The position numbers and the translations under genes are program-made. A stretch of DNA of 64,000 nucleotides, taken from NCBI RefSeq assembly GCF_014656135.1, contig NZ_BNBV01000012.1, positions 82,277 through 146,276 of the forward strand. Reading direction: 5' to 3'. The notes below the pieces were generated by a model. That model worked only from the letters and a program-made list of their open reading frames with translations. It was not told where the DNA came from and made no database searches. The stretch is from Streptomyces thermodiastaticus. GTDB taxonomy: Bacteria; Actinomycetota; Actinomycetes; Streptomycetales; Streptomycetaceae. Below, piece after piece: positions 53,536 to 63,769 of the stretch (its first letter is position 1; each line of letters starts with the position of its first letter).

Positions 53536-54900
53536 GTGGCTGCTGATCTGTCGCAGATCGTGAAGGCGTACGACGTGCGCGGGGTGGTCCCGGACCAGTG
53601 GGACGAGTCGCTGGCCGAGCTGTTCGGGGCGGCCTTCGCCCAGGTGACCGGGGCCGACGCGGTCGTCGTCGGACACGACATGAGGCCCTCCTCGCCGGGT
53701 CTGGCCCGCGCCTTCGCCCGCGGGGCGGCACGCCGCGGCGCGGACGTCACCGAGATCGGGCTGTGCTCGACGGACCAGCTGTACTACGCCTCGGGCGCGC
53801 TGAACCTGCCGGGCGCCATGTTCACCGCCTCGCACAACCCGGCCCGGTACAACGGCATCAAGATGTGCCGCGCCGGCGCGGCACCCATCGGCCAGGACAC
53901 CGGCCTCGCCGAGATCCGCGACCTGGTCGAACAGTGGCAGAACACCGGGGCCCCCGGACCGGCCGGCCGGGAGGGCACCGTCACACGGCGCGAGACGCTG
54001 CCGGACTACGCCGCCCACCTGCGCTCCCTGGTCGACGTCACCGGGATCCGCCCGCTGAAGGCCGTCGTCGACGCGGGCAACGGCATGGGCGGCCACACCG
54101 TGCCCACCGTGCTGTCCGGGCTGCCCGTCGAACTGGTCCCGATGTACTTCGAACTGGACGGCACCTTCCCGAACCACGAGGCCAACCCGCTGGACCCGGC
54201 CAACCTCGTCGACCTGCAGCAGCGCGTCCGCGTCGAGGGCGCCGACCTCGGCCTCGCCTTCGACGGCGACGCCGACCGCTGCTTCGTCGTCGACGAACGC
54301 GGAGAGCCCGTCTCCCCCTCGGCGATCACCGCTCTGGTCGCCGCCCGGGAACTGGCCCGCCACGGCGGCCAGGGAGTGATCATCCACAACCTCATCACCT
54401 CCTGGTCGGTCCCGGAGGTGGTGCGCGAGCACGGCGGCACCCCCGTGCGCACCCGCGTGGGCCACTCCTTCATCAAGGCGGAGATGGCCCGCACCGGCGC
54501 GATCTTCGGCGGCGAGCACTCCGCGCACTACTACTTCAAGGACTTCTGGAACGCCGACACGGGCATGCTCGCCGCCCTGCACGTCCTGGCCGCGCTCGGC
54601 AGCCAGGACGCACCGCTGTCCGCCCTGGTGGCCCAGTACGACCGCTACGTCGCCTCCGGCGAGATCAACTCCACGGTCGCCGACCAGCAGGCCCGCATGG
54701 AGGCGCTCCGCGCCGCCTGGACCGACCGCGACGACGTACGCCTCGACGACATGGACGGCCTCACCGTCACCGCCGCCGACTGGTGGTTCAACGTCCGCCC
54801 GTCGAACACCGAGCCGCTGCTGCGCCTGAACGCCGAGGCCCGCGACGAGGCGACCATGACCAAGATCCGCGACGAGGTGCTGGCCTTCCTGCGGGCCTGA
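53536..54900 (+). CDS. manB: phosphomannomutase/phosphoglucomutase
   Basis: A 454-residue alpha-D-phosphohexomutase that interconverts mannose-6-phosphate and mannose-1-phosphate for GDP-mannose. The phospho-Ser loop is MFTASHNPARYNGIK, the metal loop LAFDGDADRCFVVD, the sugar-binding loop GGEHSAHYYFKDF, and the phosphate-binding RPSNTEPLLRLN is at the C-terminus. GTG at 53536 has GGAAGGG five bases upstream; 53530 and 53503 are in-frame alternatives. It heads a likely operon with the Trm112-like, SIS, manA and CDF genes. Confidence 0.95.
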   Translation: MAADLSQIVKAYDVRGVVPDQWDESLAELFGAAFAQVTGADAVVVGHDMRPSSPGLARAFARGAARRGADVTEIGLCSTDQLYYASGALNLPGAMFTASHNPARYNGIKMCRAGAAPIGQDTGLAEIRDLVEQWQNTGAPGPAGREGTVTRRETLPDYAAHLRSLVDVTGIRPLKAVVDAGNGMGGHTVPTVLSGLPVELVPMYFELDGTFPNHEANPLDPANLVDLQQRVRVEGADLGLAFDGDADRCFVVDERGEPVSPSAITALVAARELARHGGQGVIIHNLITSWSVPEVVREHGGTPVRTRVGHSFIKAEMARTGAIFGGEHSAHYYFKDFWNADTGMLAALHVLAALGSQDAPLSALVAQYDRYVASGEINSTVADQQARMEALRAAWTDRDDVRLDDMDGLTVTAADWWFNVRPSNTEPLLRLNAEARDEATMTKIRDEVLAFLRA

Positions 54901-54988
54901 CCGCCCCCGCGCACCGCCCCCACCGGCGGTAACCTGACCAGGCACGTCCGTACGACCCGTAGACCCCCGACGCCCCGAAGGGACCCCC

Positions 54989-55159
54989 ATGCCGCTGGAA
55001 GCCGGCCTTCTGGAGATCCTCGCCTGCCCCGCCTGCCACGCCCCGCTCAAGGAGCAGGACGACGAGCTGATCTGCACCGGCCAGAGCTGCGGCCTGGCCT
55101 ACCCCGTCCGCGACGGCATCCCCGTCCTGCTCGTCGACGAGGCCCGCCGCCCCGCATGA
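54989..55159 (+). CDS. Trm112-like zinc-ribbon protein
   Basis: A 56-residue protein of the Trm112/UPF0434 family. Cys pairs are in [11 protein letters not shown] and [14 protein letters not shown], and the ending [13 protein letters not shown] is typical. Small Trm112-like proteins act as activating partners of methyltransferases or chaperone-like helpers in other organisms; the role in Streptomyces is unknown. The ATG at 54989 has GAAGGG upstream. It lies 88 bp after manB, inside the mannose gene run. Confidence 0.88.
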   Translation: MPLEAGLLEILACPACHAPLKEQDDELICTGQSCGLAYPVRDGIPVLLVDEARRPA

Positions 55160-55316
55160 TTCCGGAAACCCGGAACGCGGGTAACCGGTGCAGGCAGGAA
55201 GGCGGCGGACCCGCGCACGCGGCGCCCGCCGACGACTCGTGCGCCCGGTGACCTGATGCGCCGGCGACCCGACGTCCCCGGCCCGGCGCCCGGAGCCCGA
55301 TCGGAGGTTGCCGCCC

Positions 55317-56444
55317 ATGCTCGACGAATCACTGCTCGACACCCCGGAGGCACTCGCCGAGGCCGACCGCCGGGGACTGCTCCGCGGTGCCGCCGAGGCC
55401 GGTGCCCGGGTCCGCACCGCCGTCCGGCACGCCGCCGAGGCCGGTGTCGGCGAGCTGAAACCCGACGGCCGCCCCCGCGCCGTCCTCATCGCCGGTCCCG
55501 GCGCCGCCGCCACCCACACGGCCGACCTGCTCGGCACCCTCGCCGGCGCCGGCAGCCCGGTCACCCGGCTGGCACCCAGCGGCGTCGCCCCCGCCGCCGG
55601 CGCACTGCGCTGGGAACTGCCCGGCTGGGCCGGCTCCGTCGACCTGCTGCTCATCGCCACCCCCGACGGCACCGAACCGAGCCTGACCCTGCTCACCGAC
55701 CAGGCGTACCGGCGCGGCCTCACCGTCGTCGCCGTCGCACCCGCCCGCACCCCGCTCGCCGACGCCGTCGACGCCGCGCACGGCCTGTTCGTGCCCATGG
55801 CGACCGCCCCCTACGACCAGGACGAACCGCTCGCCGGCTCGGCCCCCGGCGTGCTGTGGGCGCTGCTCACCCCGCTGCTCGCGCTGCTGGACCGGGTGGG
55901 GCTGCTCACCGCCCCGCCGGACACCCTGCGGGCCGTCGCCGACCGGCTGGACCAGGTCGCCGAGCGCTGCGGCCCCGCCATCGCCACCTACAGCAACCCG
56001 GCCAAGACCCTCGCCGCCGAACTCGCCGACGCACTGCCGCTCATCTGGACCGAGGGCACCTCGGCCGGCCCCGCGGGCCGCCGGTTCGCCGCCGGGCTCG
56101 CCGAACTCTCCGGCATCCCCGCGGTCGTCGCCGAACTGCCCGAGGCCCTCGCCGCGCACAGCGCCCTGCTCGCCGGGCCGCTGGCCGCCAGTGCCGACCC
56201 GGACGACTTCTTCCGCGATCGCGTCGAACAGCCGCCCGCGCTGCACGCCCGCGTGGTACTGCTCCGCGACCGCCCCCTCGGCGGCCTCACCGCCGCCCCC
56301 GCCGCACGCGACCTGGCCCTCAGCCACGACACACCGGTCAGCGAGCTGGAACCGGAGCCCGGCGGGGAGATCGAGACGCTCGCGGAACTCATCTCCATCA
56401 CCGATTTCACCGCCGTCTACCTGGCGCTCGCCTCCACCCGATGA
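55317..56444 (+). CDS. SIS-domain protein (phosphosugar isomerase-like)
   Basis: A 375-residue protein similar to the SIS protein between manB and manA in mycobacteria (Rv3256c-type, TobH-like). It has two SIS-like halves: VLIAGPGAAATHTADLLGTL with LLLIATPDGTEPSLTLL, then LIWTEGTSAGPAGRRFAAGLAEL. Bifunctional PGI/PMI enzymes have this layout, but the catalytic residues are not obvious to me. ATG at 55317 follows GGAGG. Context suggests a role in mannose or hexose-phosphate metabolism. Confidence 0.82.
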   Translation: MLDESLLDTPEALAEADRRGLLRGAAEAGARVRTAVRHAAEAGVGELKPDGRPRAVLIAGPGAAATHTADLLGTLAGAGSPVTRLAPSGVAPAAGALRWELPGWAGSVDLLLIATPDGTEPSLTLLTDQAYRRGLTVVAVAPARTPLADAVDAAHGLFVPMATAPYDQDEPLAGSAPGVLWALLTPLLALLDRVGLLTAPPDTLRAVADRLDQVAERCGPAIATYSNPAKTLAAELADALPLIWTEGTSAGPAGRRFAAGLAELSGIPAVVAELPEALAAHSALLAGPLAASADPDDFFRDRVEQPPALHARVVLLRDRPLGGLTAAPAARDLALSHDTPVSELEPEPGGEIETLAELISITDFTAVYLALASTR

Positions 56445-56531
56445 CCTGGACCCGGCCGTGACCCGTGCGGGCCGGTTCCCCGGCCCGCACCGTCGCGGCG
56501 GACGATCCGCCACGTTCGCAGAAAGAAGCGC

Positions 56532-57683
56532 ATGGACCGCCTCGACAACACCATCCGCCCCTACGCCTGGGGCTCCACCACCGCCATCCCGCAGCTGCTC
56601 GGCGTCGAACCGAGCGGCGAACCGCAGGCGGAGATGTGGATGGGCGCCCACCCCGCGGCACCCTCGCGCACCGCGCGCGGCACCCTCCTGGAGGTCATCG
56701 AAGCCGACCCGAAGGGCGAACTCGGCGCCGACACGGTCGCCAGGTTCGGCCCCCGGCTGCCCTTCCTGCTGAAGATCCTCGCCGCCGGTGCCCCCCTGTC
56801 CCTCCAGGTCCACCCCGACCGCCGGCAGGCCGAGGAGGGCTACGCCGACGAGGAACGCCGCGGCGTCCCCGTCGATGCCCCGCACCGCAACTACAAGGAC
56901 ACCAACCACAAGCCCGAGCTGATCTGCGCGCTCACCGAGTTCGACGGCCTGTGCGGCTTCCGCGCCCCCGCCGAGGCCGCGGACCTGCTCGCCGCCCTCG
57001 GCGTCGACTCTCTCGAGCCCTACGTCGACCTGCTGCGCGCCCGCCCCGAGGAAGCGGCACTGCGCGAGGTCCTCACCGCGGTCCTCACCGCCGACCGCGA
57101 GGAGATCGCCCGCACCGTCGCCGAGGCCGCCGACGCCTGCGCCCGCCTCGGCGGCGCCCACGCCCCCTACGCGGGCATCGCCCGCCACTACCCCGGCGAC
57201 CCGGGCGTCCTCGCCGCGATGCTCCTCAACCACGTCCGGCTGCGGCCCGGCGAGGCCCTCTTCCTCGGCGCCGGCGTCCCGCACGCCTACCTCAGCGGCC
57301 TCGGCGTGGAGATCATGGCCAACTCCGACAACGTGCTGCGCTGCGGCCTGACCCCCAAGCACGTCGACGTGCCCGAGCTGCTGCGCATCGTCCGCTTCGA
57401 GGCGGGCGACCCCGCCGTGCTGCGCCCCGAGGCCGGCGCGGACGGCGAGGAGGTCTACGACACCCCCATCGACGAGTTCCGCCTCTCGCGCCTCGTGCTG
57501 TCCGAGGGCGCCGCCGCGCGCGACCTGACTCTGCCCACCCCGCAGATCCTGCTCTGCACCGCCGGTGTCGTGCAGGCGGGCGAGCACCGTCTCACCCCCG
57601 GGCAGTCGGTGTTCGTGCCGGCCCAGGAGAAGGCCGAGGTCTCCGGCGCCGGCACGGTCCACCGGGCCACCGTCGTCGTCTGA
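56532..57683 (+). CDS. manA: mannose-6-phosphate isomerase, class I
   Basis: A 383-residue zinc enzyme that converts fructose-6-phosphate to mannose-6-phosphate, the entry to GDP-mannose. Zinc ligands lie in LSLQVHPDRRQAEEGY and NHKPELICAL, and the substrate loop is FLGAGVPHAYLSGLGVEIMA. It ends in a small cupin-like domain. It is 87 bp downstream of the SIS gene. With manB and the nucleotidyltransferase at 40 kb it completes the GDP-mannose route. Confidence 0.96.
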   Translation: MDRLDNTIRPYAWGSTTAIPQLLGVEPSGEPQAEMWMGAHPAAPSRTARGTLLEVIEADPKGELGADTVARFGPRLPFLLKILAAGAPLSLQVHPDRRQAEEGYADEERRGVPVDAPHRNYKDTNHKPELICALTEFDGLCGFRAPAEAADLLAALGVDSLEPYVDLLRARPEEAALREVLTAVLTADREEIARTVAEAADACARLGGAHAPYAGIARHYPGDPGVLAAMLLNHVRLRPGEALFLGAGVPHAYLSGLGVEIMANSDNVLRCGLTPKHVDVPELLRIVRFEAGDPAVLRPEAGADGEEVYDTPIDEFRLSRLVLSEGAAARDLTLPTPQILLCTAGVVQAGEHRLTPGQSVFVPAQEKAEVSGAGTVHRATVVV

Positions 57684-57684
57684 T

Positions 57685-57711
57685 CCGCCCCATCCGGCGC
57701 ATACGGGGCGG
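57685..57711 (+). terminator. possible weak hairpin after manA
   Basis: CCGCCCC (57685-57691) and GGGGCGG (57705-57711) form a 7-bp stem with a 13-nt loop just after the manA stop. Confidence 0.35.
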
Positions 57712-57902
57712 TACCGGGCCGGGCGTCGCAGCCCCTGGCGCATCCGGCCTGCCGCCGCCCGCCGGGCCTGTAACAATGTCCCACCGGCAGCGCGGGAAAG
57801 GACCGCGACGGCACAGGGCTTCGCCACCCGCCCGCACGGGCTTAGGACCGGCAAGCCCGTGGCCGGTGACAGGGACGCAGGCGAAGGGACAACGCGGACA
57901 CA

Positions 57903-58886
57903 ATGAGTGCGTCAGGCGGCACCAAGGCGATCGTGGCGGCGCTCGGCGCCAATCTCGCGATCGCGGCGTCGAAATTCGTTGCCTTCGCCTTCAGCGGCTC
58001 GTCCTCGATGCTCGCCGAGGGCGTGCACTCGATCGCGGACTCCGGCAACCAGTTCCTGCTGCTGATCGGCGGCAAGAAGGCCCAGCGCCAGGCCACTCCC
58101 CAGCACCCCTTCGGCTACGGCCGCGAGCGGTACATCTACGCCTTCCTGGTCTCCATCGTCCTGTTCTCCATCGGCGGCATGTTCGCCGTCTACGAGGGCT
58201 TCGAGAAGATCCGCCACCCGCACGAGCTGGAGCACTGGTACTGGCCGGTGGCCGTCCTCGTCTTCGCGATCTGCGCCGAGGGCTTCTCCTTCCGCACGGC
58301 CATCAAGGAGTCCAACGAGCTGCGCGGGAAGCTGTCCTGGAAGGAGTTCATCCGCCGCGCCAAGGCGCCCGAGCTGCCCGTCGTCCTGCTGGAGGACTTC
58401 GGTGCCCTGATCGGTCTCGTCCTCGCCCTCCTCGGCGTGGGCCTCGCCCTGCTGACCGGCAACGGCGTCTGGGACGGCATCGGCACCGTCTGCATCGGTG
58501 TCCTGCTCGTGCTGATCGCCCTCGTCCTGGCCGCCGAGACCAAGTCGCTGCTGCTGGGCGAGGCCGCCGGCGCCGACGTGGTGCGGCAGATCGAGGCCGC
58601 CCTGGTGGACGGCACCACCGTGCCCCGCATCATCCACATGCGCACCCTCCACCTCGGCCCCGAGGAACTGCTGATCGCCGCCAAGATCGCCGTGCGGCAC
58701 GACGACAGCGCAGCCGAGGTCGCATCCGCCATCGACGCCGCCGAGGCCCGCATCCGCGCCGCCGTCCCCATCGCCCGCGTCATCTACCTGGAACCGGACA
58801 TCTACCGCGAGGCCGAGGCCGCCAAGGGACCGGACCCCGAGGCGACCCCCGGCGGCCCGGGTCCGCACTCCGCGCCCGGTCACTGA
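57903..58886 (+). CDS. cation diffusion facilitator (CDF) family metal exporter
   Basis: A 327-residue CDF transporter that expels divalent metals (Zn, Fe, Mn or Co) by proton exchange. TM2 carries LAEGVHSIADSGNQF with the metal-site His and Asp, TM5 carries VVLLEDFGALIGLVLALLG, and the cytoplasmic domain (from about 215) has the VPRIIHMRTLHLGPEELLIAAKI fold. The ATG at 57903 follows a GAAGGGACAACGCG stretch. The metal cannot be stated. It may share the manA transcript or have its own promoter in the 219-bp gap. Confidence 0.92.
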   Translation: MSASGGTKAIVAALGANLAIAASKFVAFAFSGSSSMLAEGVHSIADSGNQFLLLIGGKKAQRQATPQHPFGYGRERYIYAFLVSIVLFSIGGMFAVYEGFEKIRHPHELEHWYWPVAVLVFAICAEGFSFRTAIKESNELRGKLSWKEFIRRAKAPELPVVLLEDFGALIGLVLALLGVGLALLTGNGVWDGIGTVCIGVLLVLIALVLAAETKSLLLGEAAGADVVRQIEAALVDGTTVPRIIHMRTLHLGPEELLIAAKIAVRHDDSAAEVASAIDAAEARIRAAVPIARVIYLEPDIYREAEAAKGPDPEATPGGPGPHSAPGH

Positions 58887-58901
58887 GCCGGTCACGAGCG
58901 G

Positions 58902-58925
58902 GCCGCCGGCCGCCGCGCCGGCGGC
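58902..58925 (+). terminator. 9-bp perfect stem after the CDF gene
   Basis: GCCGCCGGC (58902-58910) and GCCGGCGGC (58917-58925) with a 6-nt loop, 16 bp past the stop codon. Confidence 0.7.
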
Positions 58926-59094
58926 CGCGGAACGTCTTGATCCGAGCGGAGGCGGACTGGGGACGACGGGGCGCCTCGGTGTAGTTTGGGACGGAGCCAG
59001 ACGTCGCTGCTGATGGCGGTCGGGCGGCCCGGAGACGGGTTGGCCGAGGGAGAGAGGGCCTCCGACGGACTGCGCTGCGCGTACGTGGGCATGA

Positions 59095-60636
<1,542 letters not shown>

Positions 60637-60672
60637 CCGCCGGTCGCACCGCGCGACGCTCCCGGTCCTGAA

Positions 60673-60707
60673 GGCAGGCCCCCGCACCCCCGTGGCGGGG
60701 GCCTGCC
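60673..60707 (+). terminator. strong 13-bp terminator of ahcY
   Basis: GGCAGGCCCCCGC (60673-60685) pairs with GCGGGGGCCTGCC (60695-60707), followed by CCCTTT. A textbook factor-independent terminator 37 bp past the stop. Confidence 0.9.
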
Positions 60708-60762
60708 CCTTTCCGGCCAGGACCGGCCCGGTCAGGACGACCCGTCAAGCCCCAGGAACCCC

Positions 60763-61380
60763 ATGCCCCGCGGCCGCTATTCGCTCCACGATCCGCACGA
60801 TCACACCCCCCTCGGCGAAGAACACTTCCAGTGCGCCCCCGGACCGTCCGGCTGGCGCTATGTCTCCCAGGTGACCACCCCCACGGGCGAGCACCGCGGA
60901 TCGGTCGACCTCACCCTCGACCAGCTGGGCCGCCCCGTCCGCCTCGAACTGCACACGGGAAGCTGGCAGGTGCGCGGCGCCGCCCTGGACGGACTCACCT
61001 GGGTCCGCAGCGACCCCACCGGCACCCATGCCACGGAAGGCAATGTGCGCGCCCACGCCTTCACCGGCACGTCCCCCGCGTTCCTCGTCGCCACCGCGCT
61101 GCTGCTGCGCCTCACCCCCTCGGCCTCTGCCACTCGCGTCCGTCTCGTCAGCTTCACGGAACCGGTCCTCGCTCCCCGCACCGTGGACCAGTCCTGGGCC
61201 CTGGTGAACAGAAAAGCACACCCCACTGACAACGGCCCCCTGATCGTGGACGAGTACCAGGTCACCGCCCTGGACACCGGCGAACGGCACAGCGTCCACC
61301 TCGCCGGCGACGTCGTCCTGGCCGCCCCCGGCATCGAGCTGGAGGAGCTGGAGTCACCGCCCTCCGACCTCACCTCGTGA
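60763..61380 (+). CDS. conserved protein of unknown function
   Basis: A 205-residue, beta-rich protein that I do not recognise. It contains FQCAPGPSGWRYVSQVTTPTGEHRG-like strands, and the ending is acidic (ELEELESPPSDLTS). No signal peptide or TM helix is seen. GC-rich codon use is normal for this genome, so it is probably real. It lies between ahcY and the RDD gene, and converges with the RDD gene. The start at 60763 is uncertain. Confidence 0.75.
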   Translation: MPRGRYSLHDPHDHTPLGEEHFQCAPGPSGWRYVSQVTTPTGEHRGSVDLTLDQLGRPVRLELHTGSWQVRGAALDGLTWVRSDPTGTHATEGNVRAHAFTGTSPAFLVATALLLRLTPSASATRVRLVSFTEPVLAPRTVDQSWALVNRKAHPTDNGPLIVDEYQVTALDTGERHSVHLAGDVVLAAPGIELEELESPPSDLTS

Positions 61381-61504
61381 CCACGCCGGACGGTTCGTCG
61401 TCCACAGGTCCCGGTACGAGCGGCACGAGCGGCGAAGCGTGGGCCGGGGCCTCCTGCGAGCCCCGGCGGCAGGGCCCGGCGGTGGGGCGGCGACGGGCAG
61501 CTCC

Positions 61505-62548
61505 TCAGACAGGCGGTACGAACCCGGTCGCAGGCCGCTCGGGCCCTGCTGAAGCCCCGCCCGCCGAAGCCGAAGAGGAAGAAGCCGGGCCCGAGGAGGG
61601 AGAGGCGGAGACCGAGGAGGCAGGAGAGTCCGACGACCCGGAACCCGAGGACACGGCAGCCGTGGAGGCGGAAGCCGAGGGCGTCGCGGCCGTGGGCGGG
61701 GCGGGGAAGGCAGCCCCCGGGCCCGGCACCGGCGGCTGCGCCGGCACACCACCCGGCACCGCGCCACGCCACTGCGCGCCGGGCACGCTGCCCGGTGCCC
61801 CCTGCGTGAACGCACGCCGGGCCTCGCGCACCTGCCGCTCCTGCAGCATCGCCGCCAGATACGCGGCGGGCGGCACGCCCGGCGGTACCCCGGTACCGGT
61901 GCGGGCCGCGAGATCGTCCGCCAGCCGCTGCGCCATGCCCCACCCGATCTGCACATCGAGCTGCCGCATGCGCACCAGGTACTGCCGGACCGCCAGCCAC
62001 AGCCCGTCGGGCACGGCCGACAGATCCACCGCGGAGAACCGGCCGGCCAGCCAGGGCGGCGGCGCCGGCAGCAAGGTGCTCTGCCCGGCCGCCATCCGTT
62101 CCCGTACGACGAGGGTCCCCGCGAAGACGTCGCCCAGCCGGCGCCCCCGTGCCGAGGCGAGGGAGGCGACACACGCGACGACCCCGAAACTCACCAGGAT
62201 CTCCACGACACCGACCGCACCGCGCACCAGCGCGTGCCGGAACCGGATGGGGCCCCCGTCGTCCCTGACCACACGCAGCCCGAACACCAGCTTTCCCAGA
62301 GACCGGCCATGGCTGAGCGTCTCCACCGCGATCGGGCCGCCCACCAGCACCAGCAGGAAGGACGCGATGGACACTGCCACGCGGGCCGCCTCGTCCAGGG
62401 ACGCCGTCGCCACGGTCAGCGCGAAAGTCACGACACCATAGACCGACAGCGCCACGGCGAGGTCCAGCACCACTGCCAGCGCCCGGCTCGGCAGCCGCGC
62501 GGGCTGCAGTTCGAGCGCTACCGCCTCACCCGTCACCAGCTCGCTCAC
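61505..62548 (-). CDS. RDD-family membrane protein
   Basis: A 347-residue protein. The RDD domain (about 15-140) has LPSRALAVVLDLAVALSVYG, GRSLGKLVFGLRVVRDDGGP and LVRGAVGVVEILVSFGVVA, with about three TM helices. A long, Ala/Pro/Ser-rich C-terminal cytoplasmic region follows. The GTG at 62548 has GGAAGGA upstream. It is divergent from the SpoIIM gene, the arrangement found in many actinobacteria, where the two seem to work together at the membrane; the role is unknown. Confidence 0.88.
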   Translation of the reverse strand: MSELVTGEAVALELQPARLPSRALAVVLDLAVALSVYGVVTFALTVATASLDEAARVAVSIASFLLVLVGGPIAVETLSHGRSLGKLVFGLRVVRDDGGPIRFRHALVRGAVGVVEILVSFGVVACVASLASARGRRLGDVFAGTLVVRERMAAGQSTLLPAPPPWLAGRFSAVDLSAVPDGLWLAVRQYLVRMRQLDVQIGWGMAQRLADDLAARTGTGVPPGVPPAAYLAAMLQERQVREARRAFTQGAPGSVPGAQWRGAVPGGVPAQPPVPGPGAAFPAPPTAATPSASASTAAVSSGSGSSDSPASSVSASPSSGPASSSSASAGGASAGPERPATGFVPPV

Positions 62549-62679
62549 GCCTGCCGTCCTTCCCCTGCACTGCCCCGAGAACGGCCAGTCTGCCAAGCTG
62601 AGAGCAGTCCCGCCGCAGTACGACAACCTGACACATTCGCCGGGGAGCCGAGCGACCAGCCGAGGAGCAGGCAGACACG

Positions 62680-63687
62680 ATGGACCTGGACGTCTTCGTC
62701 TCCGCCCACCGGGCCGAGTGGGACCGCCTCGACGACCTGCTCCGCCGCAAGCGCCGTCTCACCGGCGCGGAAGCCGACGAACTGGTCACCCTGTACCAGC
62801 GGACCGCCACGCATCTCTCCCTGATCCGGTCCAGCGCCCCGGACCCCCGGCTCACCGGCCGGCTCACCACGCTCGTGGCCCGCGCCCGCAGCACCGTCAC
62901 CGGAACCCGCCGCGCCTCCTGGCGGGACGTCGCCGGCTTCCTGCTGCAGGGGTTTCCCGCAGCGGTCTACCGGACGCGTCACTGGTGGGTACCCACGGCA
63001 CTCGTCTCCACCGCACTCGCCGCCGTCCTGGGGTGGTGGATCGGCACACACCCCGAGGTCCAGGCCTCGATCGCCGCACCCGAGGAGCTGCGGCAGCTCA
63101 CCCGCCCCGGCGGCGAGTACGAGACGTACTACTCGAGCCATCCCGCCGCCGCCTTCGCCGCCCAGGTGTGGACGAACAACGCGCAGGCCGCCGCGATGTG
63201 CCTGGTCCTCGGTGTCTTCCTGGGGCTTCCGGTGCTGTGGATCCTCTTCCAGAACATGCTCAACCTGGGCGTCGGCATCGGACTGATGTCCTCCGCCGGC
63301 CGGCTCGACACGTTTTTGGGCCTCGTCCTGCCGCACGGCCTGCTCGAACTGACGGCGGTCTTCGTGGCCGCCGGTACGGGGATGCGGCTCGGCTGGACCC
63401 TCGTCGACCCCGGCCCGCGGTCCCGCCGCACGGCACTGGCAGACGAGGGCCGGGCCGCCGTGGGCATGGCCATCGGCCTGGCCCTGGTCCTCTTCGTCTC
63501 CGGGGCCCTCGAAGGTTTCGTCACCCCGTCGCCGCTGCCCACCTGGGCACGCATCGGCATTGGGGTCGCCGCGGAGCTGGCCTTCCTGACCTACGTCCAT
63601 GTCCTCGGCGGACGCGCCGTCCGCGCCGGGGTCACGGGCGACATAGCCCCCGACGGACGCAGCGCCACTGTGCCGACGGCGGCCTGA
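62680..63687 (+). CDS. stage II sporulation protein M (SpoIIM)-family membrane protein
   Basis: A 335-residue protein with an N-terminal helical domain (about 1-95; MDLDVFVSAHRAEWDRLDDLLRR) and a SpoIIM-like membrane domain with about six TM helices (WWVPTALVSTALAAVLGWWIG, AMCLVLGVFLGLPVLWILFQNM and others). In Bacillus SpoIIM supports peptidoglycan remodelling during engulfment; actinobacterial relatives are of unknown role. The ATG at 62680 is well placed. It is the last protein gene before the rRNA operon leader. Confidence 0.92.
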   Translation: MDLDVFVSAHRAEWDRLDDLLRRKRRLTGAEADELVTLYQRTATHLSLIRSSAPDPRLTGRLTTLVARARSTVTGTRRASWRDVAGFLLQGFPAAVYRTRHWWVPTALVSTALAAVLGWWIGTHPEVQASIAAPEELRQLTRPGGEYETYYSSHPAAAFAAQVWTNNAQAAAMCLVLGVFLGLPVLWILFQNMLNLGVGIGLMSSAGRLDTFLGLVLPHGLLELTAVFVAAGTGMRLGWTLVDPGPRSRRTALADEGRAAVGMAIGLALVLFVSGALEGFVTPSPLPTWARIGIGVAAELAFLTYVHVLGGRAVRAGVTGDIAPDGRSATVPTAA

Positions 63688-63740
63688 TGTGCATCCGGAC
63701 GTGATCAGCTGCTAGTCTCCTACTCACCCCATAAGCTCCG

Positions 63741-63769
63741 TTGACACGGGACCGGTGGGGAGGTAGATT
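63741..63769 (+). promoter_or_regulatory. rRNA operon promoter
   Basis: TTGACA (63741-63746), a 17-bp spacer and TAGATT (63764-63769) form a near-consensus vegetative promoter 54 bp after the SpoIIM stop. Confidence 0.8.

Noticed and set aside
57685..57902. Small ORF or leader between manA and the CDF gene
   Set aside because: No ORF with both a ribosome site and coding bias; only a weak hairpin and an AT-rich patch near 57770.
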